A stretch of 20,494 nucleotides of DNA. It comes from an uncultured Actinomycetes bacterium (lineage in GTDB: Bacteria > Actinomycetota > Thermoleophilia > Solirubrobacterales > Thermoleophilaceae). Below the pieces are notes generated by a model that saw nothing but the letters and a program-made list of their open reading frames with translations, ran no database searches and was not told the origin of the DNA. Both the position numbers and the translations under genes were made by a program. Location: the NCBI GenBank assembly GCA_946481495.1, contig CAMLNW010000012.1:1-20494 (forward strand), written 5' to 3'. Shown one piece after another: positions 6,179 through 12,577 of the stretch (the first letter of the stretch is position 1; each line of letters begins with the position of its first letter).

Positions 6179-7692
6179 TACCCGCTGAGGGGGCTGGAAG
6201 GCGAGTCCGAACCACCGGGGACAGGCAGTTGGTGGAGGCGGCCCTCGGCCGCGGCGATCACACCGTTCGCGACGCCCTCCCAGCCAAAGCGCTGGCGGGC
6301 CACCTGGGACAACGCCGCGACAGCCTCGGCACGTTCGTCCGCGGGTAGCTCGAGCCAGCGAATCAGTCGATCGGCGATCTGCTCGACGGCCTCCGGACGG
6401 CGCTCGAACGAGAGCAGCGAGCGCTGCTGCTCCGGCAAGGCTGGCGCCAGCGCCGCGGTCACCTCCGCGAGTCCGGAGTGATCGGCGGAGAGCGGCAGCG
6501 CGCCGCTGCAGGCAGCCTCCGCCGCGACCATCCCGAACGCCTCCGGGAACGTGCTCGGCACGACCTGGGCGGTGAACGCCGGCAACACGCCCGGGAGATC
6601 GTCGTGCTCGAGGCTGCCGCTGAAGCGGACCCGCTCAGCGGCCGCGGGCGCGGCAGCCAGGTAGGCGTCGCGAGCCGCGCCGTCGAGCCCGTCGAGAAAG
6701 GCCGTCAGATAGGTCAGCACGCCCGCCGGACCGCCCTCCAGCTCGCGCCCCGCCGCGGCGATCGCGCGCAGCGCGGCGAGATCCGCGCGTCTCAACGCCG
6801 CCACCAGCTCGCCGAGCGTCTCGCGGTAGCCGCCGAAGCCGACGATCAGCAGCCGCGCGTCCGGGACCCGCGCGCTGACCAGCGGCCAGGCAGCGAGCAG
6901 CAGGTCGACCCCCTTCGAGACGATCAGCTTGCCGACATAGCCGACGATCCTCTCCACGCGCGGATCGAACGCGCGCAGCGCATCGGACGCGCCGGCCTCA
7001 CCGCCCCAACCGCCCGGAGCAGTGCCGCCGAGGCGGTCGGCCAGCTCGGCCAGACCAGCGGCCGCGTCGCTCGGCGACCGGGGTCGGAAGGCGGCAACGT
7101 CGACGCCCGGCGGACCGAGGCGGGTCTTGGCCGGCAGCTCCGGGTCGCCGGCGACCTCCCACAGGCTCTGCGCGGTGTGCAGCGAGCCGACCAGAACGCC
7201 GGACGCCGCGCGCAGCCCCTCGAGCATGTACGCCAGGAAGCGCTCCGGCTCGGGACGGACCGTGTACTCGAGCGCGCTGCCGTGGATCTTGACCGCGTAC
7301 GGCACCTGCCCCCCGAGACCGCGGGCGAGGATTGCCGGCCCCATCACCTCGTGGTTCGCCAGCGCCACATCCGGGCGGAACTCCTCGACGGCCTTGCGCA
7401 CCGCCGCCACGTTCGCGTCGAGGTAGTGGTCGAGTTGCGTGTCGCTGAGATCGGCGAAGCGGACCGCGTCGAAGTTCGCATAGCTGTCGGCGACGTAGAC
7501 CGGCAGGACACGGCCGATGTCCGGGTTGACGATCGTCACGCTCGCCGGCAGGTCGAGCTCGTCGGCGGCACGCTCCTGACAGAGCAGGCAGACCTCGTGG
7601 CCAAGCGCCGCCAGCGCCCGCACCAAGCTGACGTTGTAGATGTTGCTGCCGGTGCCGCGCAGCAGGTAGCCGTGGAAGATCAGGACACGCAT
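6178..7692 (-). CDS. Glycosyltransferase family 4 (GT-B fold) protein
   Basis: A 504-residue soluble GT-B glycosyltransferase. The N-terminal half begins MRVLIFHGYLLRGTGSNIYN, with the glycine-rich turn that binds the acceptor side. The C-terminal half has the donor-binding strand IVGYVGKLIVSKGVDLLL (about residue 250) and the EX7E motif in PEAFGMVAAE (Glu384 and Glu392), which holds the nucleotide sugar. These are hallmarks of retaining GT4 enzymes. Sugar and acceptor cannot be told; phosphatidylinositol-type glycolipid, capsule or maltodextrin substrates are all possible. An insertion of about 70 residues between the donor strand and the EX7E motif is rich in Ala/Leu/Arg. ATG start, no clear ribosome-binding site; the start codon edges a 7-bp inverted repeat. 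The stop overlaps the GTG of the cytochrome gene. Confidence 0.9.
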   Translation of the reverse strand: MRVLIFHGYLLRGTGSNIYNVSLVRALAALGHEVCLLCQERAADELDLPASVTIVNPDIGRVLPVYVADSYANFDAVRFADLSDTQLDHYLDANVAAVRKAVEEFRPDVALANHEVMGPAILARGLGGQVPYAVKIHGSALEYTVRPEPERFLAYMLEGLRAASGVLVGSLHTAQSLWEVAGDPELPAKTRLGPPGVDVAAFRPRSPSDAAAGLAELADRLGGTAPGGWGGEAGASDALRAFDPRVERIVGYVGKLIVSKGVDLLLAAWPLVSARVPDARLLIVGFGGYRETLGELVAALRRADLAALRAIAAAGRELEGGPAGVLTYLTAFLDGLDGAARDAYLAAAPAAAERVRFSGSLEHDDLPGVLPAFTAQVVPSTFPEAFGMVAAEAACSGALPLSADHSGLAEVTAALAPALPEQQRSLLSFERRPEAVEQIADRLIRWLELPADERAEAVAALSQVARQRFGWEGVANGVIAAAEGRLHQLPVPGGSDSPSSPLSG

Positions 7693-7709
7693 GGCAGCGC
7701 ATGCTGCCA
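7692..7709. repeat. Inverted repeat at the glycosyltransferase start
   Basis: TGGCAGC (7692-7698) and GCTGCCA (7703-7709) form perfect 7-bp arms around GCAT. The repeat touches the glycosyltransferase ATG and sits in the 58-bp divergent gap to the 7751 gene. It could be an operator or an mRNA hairpin; nothing else identifies it. Confidence 0.4.
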
Positions 7710-7735
7710 GGGAGAGCCGACGCCGCCCGCGTTGG

Positions 7736-7741
7736 TAATCT
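7736..7741 (+). promoter_or_regulatory. Candidate -10 element for a leaderless transcript
   Basis: TAATCT lies nine bases before the ATG at 7751, and no Shine-Dalgarno sequence is visible in front of that ATG. The spacing would place the transcription start at or within a few bases of the start codon, an arrangement common in actinobacteria. No convincing -35 box is seen. Confidence 0.4.
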
Positions 7742-7750
7742 GCCCCGCCT

Positions 7751-8017
7751 ATGCCGCCCCGTCAGCAGTACCGCCTCCGCACCCGCAGCGACCGCGAGAC
7801 GATCCGCGAGGTCGAGCCCGGCATCGAGTACGTCGACGCCAAGACCGGTCAGCCGTTCGAGGTCGTCGGCAAGCTGATCCCGCTCGCGCCGTCGCCGAGC
7901 AACCTCCCCTACTCGGTCGAGAATCTGCGCATGTGCGGCTGCTCGCTCGAGCAGCTGGTCCAGAAGGACCTCAACGACTGCCCCCATTGTGGGCGCAGAA
8001 TGCCGGCCCACTCCTAG
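7751..8017 (+). CDS. Small Cys-motif protein, possible zinc-ribbon (88 aa)
   Basis: I do not recognise this gene. The 88-residue product is basic at the N-terminus (MPPRQQYRLRTRSDRE), with no signal peptide or membrane helix. Its C-terminal third has four cysteines, MCGC (residues ~61-64) and CPHC (~77-80), about twelve residues apart. The CxC...CxxC arrangement followed by GRRMPAHS suggests a small zinc-binding knuckle, which is inference. It is the only + strand gene between 1907 and 19355. It diverges from the glycosyltransferase and converges on the Gly-rich membrane protein, with stop codons overlapping by 4 bases inside a palindrome. Coding is supported by the coherent Cys pattern and the possible leaderless promoter; the opposite strand gives no credible protein here. 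Confidence 0.75.
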   Translation: MPPRQQYRLRTRSDRETIREVEPGIEYVDAKTGQPFEVVGKLIPLAPSPSNLPYSVENLRMCGCSLEQLVQKDLNDCPHCGRRMPAHS

Positions 8018-8030
8018 CCGCGGCTAGGAG
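8011..8030. terminator. Perfect 20-bp palindrome at convergent gene ends
   Basis: CTCCTAGCCG is followed directly by its reverse complement CGGCTAGGAG, with no mismatch and no spacer. The TAG of the 7751-8017 gene (8015-8017) and the TAG of the opposite gene (8014-8016) both lie in the left arm. As RNA it would fold to a hairpin of about eight pairs. There is no U-tract on either side, so it is not a classical intrinsic terminator; a bidirectional U-less terminator or a dyad protein site are the options. Confidence 0.5.
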
Positions 8031-8364
8031 CGCGTCCAGGCAGCGGAGACCGCACCCGAGTCGGAACCGGCTGGGGCACGAGGCGTCCGGGGCGACCGGG
8101 ACGGCGAAAGGTGTGCGGGTGGCCGTCGCGACGACGCCAGCCCGCCCGCCACGGGCCGTTGGGCAGGCGGATTCCACCGCCGCCGGGACCGCGGCGGGGG
8201 CCCGGCTTGCGGCTGTCGCCGCCGCCTCCACCGCCGCCGCCCTCCTCGGGTGGATCGGCGCCACCGTCCTCACGCAGGCGGAAGAACCAGATCAGCCACG
8301 CGACCAGTAGGCCGACGTCGAAGACGCGGAAGCCAACCATGAAGATCCACCCCTCTGTGGACAT
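8014..8364 (-). CDS. Gly-rich single-pass membrane protein of unknown function
   Basis: Starting at the ATG at 8364 (the GTG one codon earlier is also possible), the product has 116 residues. Residues ~7-27 form one hydrophobic helix (WIFMVGFRVFDVGLLVAWLIWF). It is followed by an Arg/Asp/Glu junction, a run of eight glycines (~40-48), and an Arg/Pro/Gly-rich tail with RLPNGPWRAGW and DGHPHTFRRPGRPGR. The tail is strongly basic and probably disordered and cytoplasmic. I do not recognise a family. A bona fide helix at the N-terminus and a complete frame without overlap to the upstream gene argue that it is real. It is the last gene of the long - strand run, 53 bases after the secreted protein gene. 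Its 3' end overlaps the converging gene by 4 bases. Confidence 0.68.
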   Translation of the reverse strand: MSTEGWIFMVGFRVFDVGLLVAWLIWFFRLREDGGADPPEEGGGGGGGGDSRKPGPRRGPGGGGIRLPNGPWRAGWRRRDGHPHTFRRPGRPGRLVPQPVPTRVRSPLPGRAPSRG

Positions 8365-8378
8365 CACTTCGATGGTAA

Positions 8379-8394
8379 CGCCGCCGTTGCGGCG
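8379..8394 (-). repeat. GC-rich hairpin between two - strand genes
   Basis: CGCCGC and GCGGCG form a perfect 6-bp stem around a CGTT loop in the 53-base gap after the secreted protein gene. It could weaken read-through or protect the mRNA end. No U-tract follows on the - strand. Confidence 0.4.
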
Positions 8395-8417
8395 CTTCCA
8401 GAGTGTTTACACGAGGG

Positions 8418-9203
8418 CTACGGGGCGAGTGCGCCGCCGGCGACCGCCCTGGCGGACCCGAGCGCCGTGCTGCTGGCCACCGCGGCGGCCTGGCTGCTCT
8501 TCTTGGCCTTCTTGTCGGATCCGTCGGTCGGCTTCGGATCCGGGATGTAGGTGGCGGTGTAGAGCAGGCGCGAGTTGAAGTAGGTGCACTGGTAGTCGAT
8601 GATCTCGCCGACCTCGTCCTGGACCGACGGCGGGCTGAGCTTGTCGTCCTTGCCGCAATCGTCCTTGGCGCGCGAGGCTCGCCACCAGTCGCTGCGCGCC
8701 AGATCGACGGTGTCGAGCACCGGCGCCCAGGTCGGGACGGTGAGCGCGACGCGGGCGTCCTTGCCGACCTTGAGCGGCCAGCCGCGAGCGAAGGTCGGCG
8801 TCGAGCCGAGGAAGCGCGAGACGTCGTAGACCTCGCTCTGGCGCATCAGCCGGTGGTTGCCCTTCTTGCCCTTCTTCGTGCTGCGGCGCAGGATCGAGAG
8901 CTGGACCTGCGGGTCGTCGCCGAAGCGGCCGTCGAAGAACTCGATCTGGGTGTCGGTCAGCTTGCCGAGCGACACGGTAAAGGCGACGATCTTGCCCGGG
9001 CGCGGCACCACGAACGGATTCTTCAGCGATCCGGCGCGGCCCTGGTAGGCGGTCACCTGGTAGGCGGCGACGCAGGGGTCGTTCGGGCAGTTCGAAGCGG
9101 CCGGCGGGGAGCCACCGGCGCCGAGCTCGATGACCTTGGCCTGCGCGCCCGCGGGAAGCGCGAGCACGGCGACAGCGAGGGCTGGGATGAGATAGCGCTT
9201 CAT
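8418..9203 (-). CDS. Secreted protein of unknown function
   Basis: A 261-residue protein beginning MKRYLIPALAVAVLALPAGAQA, a classical Sec signal peptide with probable cleavage after AQA (residue ~22-23). The mature part has a Cys pair in SNCPNDPC (~38-44) and two further Cys in DDCGKDD and YQCTYF, which could form disulphides. It is otherwise strand-rich with a basic loop (RRSTKKGKKGNHR). The C-terminus is a low-complexity Lys/Ser/Ala region. No catalytic motif is seen and I do not recognise the family; similar exported beta-rich proteins are common in Solirubrobacterales by my recollection. It lies 64 bases downstream of infA on the same strand and upstream of the Gly-rich membrane protein. 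The strong signal peptide supports the start. Confidence 0.8.
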   Translation of the reverse strand: MKRYLIPALAVAVLALPAGAQAKVIELGAGGSPPAASNCPNDPCVAAYQVTAYQGRAGSLKNPFVVPRPGKIVAFTVSLGKLTDTQIEFFDGRFGDDPQVQLSILRRSTKKGKKGNHRLMRQSEVYDVSRFLGSTPTFARGWPLKVGKDARVALTVPTWAPVLDTVDLARSDWWRASRAKDDCGKDDKLSPPSVQDEVGEIIDYQCTYFNSRLLYTATYIPDPKPTDGSDKKAKKSSQAAAVASSTALGSARAVAGGALAP

Positions 9204-9245
9204 GTCGGGATTCCAACACGGGGTTCGCCCCCGAGTTTCGGATTC

Positions 9246-9279
9246 CTACTTGTAGCGACCGCGATCGCTACTTGTAGCG
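9246..9279. repeat. 12-bp direct repeat at the 3' end of infA
   Basis: CTACTTGTAGCG occurs at 9246-9257 and again at 9268-9279, 22 bases apart. The right-hand copy is the last codons and stop of infA (CGC TAC AAG TAG on the - strand), so the end of the gene is duplicated just downstream. Each copy is itself dyadic (CTAC-TT-GTAG), so two small hairpins can form in the 3' UTR. Confidence 0.6.
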
Positions 9280-9486
9280 GTAGGTGATGCGGCCCCGGTC
9301 CAGGTCGTACGGGGACAGCTCGATCTTCACGCGGTCGCCCGGCAGGATGCGGATGTAGTGCCTGCGCATCTTGCCCGAGATGTGCCCGAGGACCTCGTGG
9401 TCGTTGTCGAGCTTCACGCGGAACATCGTGTTCGGGAGGGCCTCGCTTATCTCGCCCTCCATCTCGATCTTCTCCTCTTTTGCCAA
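9268..9486 (-). CDS. infA: Translation initiation factor IF-1
   Basis: The 72-residue product is IF-1, a single OB-fold protein that sits in the ribosomal A site during initiation. It reads [19 protein letters not shown], then [34 protein letters not shown] and RGRITYRYK, matching the family over its whole usual length. The start is a TTG at 9486, chosen because it restores the canonical MAKE N-terminus; AAAGG lies four bases upstream. An in-frame ATG nine codons later would delete the first strand. It is not next to rpmJ/rpsM as in many bacteria but follows the nucleotidyltransferase gene, with a 55-base gap holding a strong GC hairpin. The final twelve bases are duplicated downstream. Confidence 0.97.
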   Translation of the reverse strand: MAKEEKIEMEGEISEALPNTMFRVKLDNDHEVLGHISGKMRRHYIRILPGDRVKIELSPYDLDRGRITYRYK

Positions 9487-9506
9487 AGCGCCTTTCTCGT
9501 CTCTGC

Positions 9507-9524
9507 GCCGGCCTTGGGGCCGGC
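9507..9524 (-). terminator. GC hairpin between cca-type gene and infA
   Basis: GCCGGCC (9507-9513) and GGCCGGC (9518-9524) form a perfect 7-bp stem with a four-base loop, between the nucleotidyltransferase stop (9541) and the infA start. It may end or attenuate the upstream transcript or structure the infA leader. There is no U-tract after it on the - strand, so intrinsic termination is uncertain. Confidence 0.5.
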
Positions 9525-9540
9525 ATACCGTCTTAAAACG

Positions 9541-10983
9541 CTACCAGCCCGCAGCCAATAGCTCGCGGGCGAGCGCGACCGCCTCGTCGCGCGTCGTCGC
9601 CTCACCGGTATAGACGGCCTCGCTCAGCCGAGCGATCAACCGCCCGAGCTCGGGCCCGGGCTCGATGCCGACGGCAGCGGCCAGCTCGTCGCCGCGTAGT
9701 GGCGGCCGCGGCGGCCCGTCGGCGTGCCAGCGCAGCGCCGGTCCGATCAGCTCGCGGGCGACCTCGAGGTGCGCCGCGATCGCCCGCTCCGCATTGCGGC
9801 CGCGGGTCGCGAGCCGGTCGGCGCAGGAGAGCACCGACACGTCGACCGCGACCGGATCGCAGCGCGACAGGTAGCTGTAGATCTTGGCCCGGTCGAGCGG
9901 TCGTTCGTGAACGAGGAAGCCGAGTGCGAGGTGGTGACGAGCCAGCGCCCCGACGTGGCTACGCAGCCGCTCGCTGACGCGCAGGCGGCGGAAGATCTCG
10001 CCGACCAGCTCCTGTCCGGCCGCGTCGTGGCCGATGAACGTCACGCGGCCGTCCGCGCGGACGCCACGCGTCTGCGGCTTCGCGACGTCGTGGAACAGCG
10101 CCCCGAAGCGCAGCGCCTCGGCACGGGTCAGCCCATCGGCGAGCGGCTCGTCGAGCACCGCGCGCAGCTCGCTGGCCTGGTCGCCGAACAGCTCCTCCAG
10201 ACGGCCAGGCGCCAGCAGCTCGATCTGCTGCTCGAGCACCGCCACGGTATGGCCGTAGACGTCGAGGTGGTGGTAGTGGCTCTGCTCGACGCCCTGGAGC
10301 GCGGCGATCTCCGGCAAGACGGCCTCCAACACCCCGAGCCGCCGTGCCAGCTCCAATCCGTCCAGCGCACCAGGGGCCGTCAGCAGCCGGCGCAGCTCGC
10401 CGAACACGCGCTCGCCGGAGGGCTCGACGAGCCGCGGCGCGACCTCCGCGGTCAGCCGCTCGGTCTCGGCGTCGGGCTCCATCGCCAACTCGGCGGCCAG
10501 CCGCACGAGCCGCAGCGCACGCAACGGATCATCGGCGTAGGCCTGCGGACCGAGCACACGCAGCACACCGGCCTCAGCGTCGGCGAGACCGCCAAACGGG
10601 TCGATCGGCTCGCCGCCGCCGAGCGGTACGGCAACAGCATTGAGCGCGAAGTCGCGCCGCGCGAGATCCTGCTCGATCGTCTCGCCCTGCAGCGGCGAGA
10701 CGTCGCAGGCGACGTCACGGTCGCGACCGAGCACGCGCCAGGCGCCGAAGTCCTCGGAGAGCGGGAAGCGCGGTCCGCCGAGCGCCCGCGACGCGACCTG
10801 GGCCGCCGCCTCCGCATCGCCGGCGACGGCGAGGTCGACGTCGGTCAGCGGTCGCTCGAGCAGCGCGTCGCGAACGACGCCGCCGACCAGCCAGGCCTCG
10901 ATCCCAGCCGAGCCGAAGGCCTCACGCAGCACACGCACGGGCTCCGCAGCCGACAGCCGCTCTGCGAGCGCGCCGGCGGTCAC
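9541..10983 (-). CDS. cca: CCA tRNA nucleotidyltransferase / poly(A) polymerase family protein with HD domain
   Basis: A 480-residue class II nucleotidyltransferase that adds nucleotides to RNA 3' ends, normally the CCA of tRNAs. Motifs: GGVVRD (residues 34-39) and the metal-binding DVD (48-50) of the polymerase head, RRDFALNA (109-116) for nucleotide handling, and an HD phosphohydrolase motif HDVAKPQTR near residue 297. The start is the GTG at 10983, whose last bases overlap the alr stop (GTGA). The frame stays open upstream, but only as antisense-like text inside alr. CC-adding, A-adding and poly(A) polymerase variants share these motifs, so the exact activity is not decided. The C-terminus is Arg/Glu/Ala-rich and ends ELLAAGW. 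Confidence 0.9.
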   Translation of the reverse strand: MTAGALAERLSAAEPVRVLREAFGSAGIEAWLVGGVVRDALLERPLTDVDLAVAGDAEAAAQVASRALGGPRFPLSEDFGAWRVLGRDRDVACDVSPLQGETIEQDLARRDFALNAVAVPLGGGEPIDPFGGLADAEAGVLRVLGPQAYADDPLRALRLVRLAAELAMEPDAETERLTAEVAPRLVEPSGERVFGELRRLLTAPGALDGLELARRLGVLEAVLPEIAALQGVEQSHYHHLDVYGHTVAVLEQQIELLAPGRLEELFGDQASELRAVLDEPLADGLTRAEALRFGALFHDVAKPQTRGVRADGRVTFIGHDAAGQELVGEIFRRLRVSERLRSHVGALARHHLALGFLVHERPLDRAKIYSYLSRCDPVAVDVSVLSCADRLATRGRNAERAIAAHLEVARELIGPALRWHADGPPRPPLRGDELAAAVGIEPGPELGRLIARLSEAVYTGEATTRDEAVALARELLAAGW

Positions 10984-12107
10984 GGCTCGTGCGTCCGCGG
11001 CACCCGCGCCGTCAGGCCGCAGGTGACCTCGTAGTTGATCGTGCCGAGCCGGCGCGCCACCTCCTCGGCGAGGATCCGCTCGTCGCCCTGCGGCCCGATC
11101 AGGACCGCCGTGTCGCCGGGCACGACCGACGTCTCGTCGCCGAGATCGACTGTCACGTTGTCCATGCTGACCGTGCCGACGAGCGGGCGACGGAGACCGC
11201 CGATCAGCACGTCGCAGTCGTTGGTCAGCGCGCGGCGCCAGCCGTCGCCGTAGCCGATCGGCAGCGTCGCCACCCAGGTCGGCCCGGCCGCCGTCCATCG
11301 GCGGCCGTAGCCGGCGCTCCAGCCGTTTTCGAAGCGTCGCACGGCGCCAACCGCGACCTCGAGCGCGAGCGCCGGCTCGAGCCCGTGCGTCGCCGGATCC
11401 TCCTGAAACGGATCGAGCCCGTAGATCGCGACTCCGCAGCGCGCCATGTCGAAATGGCTGGCCGGTTCGCGATAGACGGCCGCACTGTTGGCCGCGTGGA
11501 CGATCAGGCCCGGATGGGCCGCCGACAGCTCGTCCGCGAACGCCGAGAAGCGGCCGAGCTGCGCCGGGAAGTGGTCGTCGCCGAGCTCGTCGGCGGTCGC
11601 GAAGTGCGTCATCAAGCCGACCAGCTCGAGCCGATCGTCGGCTGCCGCGATGTCCGCCACCGCGCGGGCCTGGGCAGGATCGATCGCGCCGAGGCGGCCC
11701 ATGCCGCTGTCGAGCTTTACGTGGATCCGTGCCGGCGGGCCGCTCTCCCCCACTCGCTCGGCCAGCGCGCGCGCGAACTCCGGCTCCCAGACGACGATGT
11801 CGGCGTCGGCGGCTAGCGCCGTCGCGGTCTCGGCGCGCGTCAGCGAGCCCATCACGAGCAGGCGTCCCGTCAGACCGGCCGCGCGCAGCAACGCCGCCTC
11901 ACCGGCGGTTGCCACCGCGAGCCAGGTCGCGCCGCCGCGCTGAGCCGCGCGGGCGCATTCGACGGCGCCGTGGCCGTAGCCGTCGGACTTGACCACGGCG
12001 CACAGCGCGGCGCCGCCGGTCAGCAGCGAGCGGAGATGCGTGCAGTTGCGCTCGACCGCGCCGACGCTGACCCGCGCCAGCGCCCGCGCCGCCGTCTGCG
12101 CGGCCAT
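10980..12107 (-). CDS. alr: Alanine racemase
   Basis: A 375-residue PLP enzyme that interconverts L- and D-alanine for peptidoglycan cross-links. The PLP lysine is Lys40 in AVVKSDGYGHG, and the second catalytic base is Tyr267 in AGYGRRW. Other signatures are KLDSGMGRLG, HAANSAAV, ARCGVAIYG, LPIGYGDGW and VGTVSMDNVTVD. Length is normal for a fold type III barrel plus C-terminal beta domain. The ATG follows the CBS gene stop by one base, and its stop overlaps the nucleotidyltransferase GTG by four bases, so translation is probably coupled. Together with glmM and glmS it puts D-Ala and amino-sugar supply in one - strand run behind the ribosomal protein genes. Confidence 0.97.
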   Translation of the reverse strand: MAAQTAARALARVSVGAVERNCTHLRSLLTGGAALCAVVKSDGYGHGAVECARAAQRGGATWLAVATAGEAALLRAAGLTGRLLVMGSLTRAETATALAADADIVVWEPEFARALAERVGESGPPARIHVKLDSGMGRLGAIDPAQARAVADIAAADDRLELVGLMTHFATADELGDDHFPAQLGRFSAFADELSAAHPGLIVHAANSAAVYREPASHFDMARCGVAIYGLDPFQEDPATHGLEPALALEVAVGAVRRFENGWSAGYGRRWTAAGPTWVATLPIGYGDGWRRALTNDCDVLIGGLRRPLVGTVSMDNVTVDLGDETSVVPGDTAVLIGPQGDERILAEEVARRLGTINYEVTCGLTARVPRTHEP

Positions 12108-12108
12108 C

Positions 12109-12567
12109 TCAGGAGACGAGCGCGCCGAGGACGTCGAGGCGGGTGACGACGCCGACGAAGCGCCCGTGCTCGACGACCGGCAGCCGGTTGTGCCCGGACT
12201 TGTGGATCAGCTTTGCCGCCTCGTCGATGCTCGTGTCGACGTCAACGGTGTCGGGGTCGGCGGTCATCATGTCGCCCGCGTTCGAGGCGAACGCCTTGCG
12301 CAGCTTGTCCTCGAAATGACTGATCGGCTCGAGGAAGACCGTGCCGCCGAAGATGTTGACGTAGTACGGCAGGTGGAGATCGCCGCTGTCGTCGCTGAGG
12401 ACGAGGTCGGCCTCGGTGACGATCCCGACGCAGCGCCCGCCGTCGTTGACGACCGGCACGCCCGGCAACTCGTGCTCGCGCAGCACCGCGAGGACGTCTT
12501 CGACGCTGTCCTTGGGAGCGACGGTCGGCGTGTCGGTCTCCATGATCTCTCTGACGGTCTTTGGCAC
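12109..12567 (-). CDS. CBS-domain-pair protein
   Basis: A 152-residue stand-alone Bateman module. Two CBS domains, residues ~4-60 (VREIMETDTPTVAPKDS to VGIVTEADLV) and ~95-152 (AGDMMTADPDTVDVDTS to VGVVTRLDVLGAL), are joined by an aromatic-rich linker (LPYYVNIFGGTVFLEP). CBS pairs bind adenosine nucleotides and act as energy or second-messenger sensors; the ligand here is unknown. The frame is open further upstream inside the nnrE/nnrD gene, but the GTG at 12567 gives the usual MPKTVREIM start. It has AAGG about eight bases upstream and leaves a 10-base gap. It sits between the NAD(P)HX repair gene and alr, positions filled by tsaE or similar in other genomes. Confidence 0.88.
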   Translation of the reverse strand: MPKTVREIMETDTPTVAPKDSVEDVLAVLREHELPGVPVVNDGGRCVGIVTEADLVLSDDSGDLHLPYYVNIFGGTVFLEPISHFEDKLRKAFASNAGDMMTADPDTVDVDTSIDEAAKLIHKSGHNRLPVVEHGRFVGVVTRLDVLGALVS

Positions 12568-12577
12568 GGCGCGGACC

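Noticed and set aside
8210..8250. CCG/GCC repeat as a microsatellite element
   Set aside because: It is the complement of the oligo-Gly codons of the 8014-8364 gene and needs no separate explanation.
6478..8310. Long + strand open frame (about 610 codons) opposite the glycosyltransferase
   Set aside because: Arg/Gln/Ala/Gly-rich text without motifs; it is the antisense shadow of the GT4 gene and continues across the real 7751-8017 gene.
10984..11298. 5' extension of the cca-type gene to 11298
   Set aside because: The extra 105 codons lie inside alr and read as Arg/Gly-rich shadow; family sequence begins just after the GTG at 10983.
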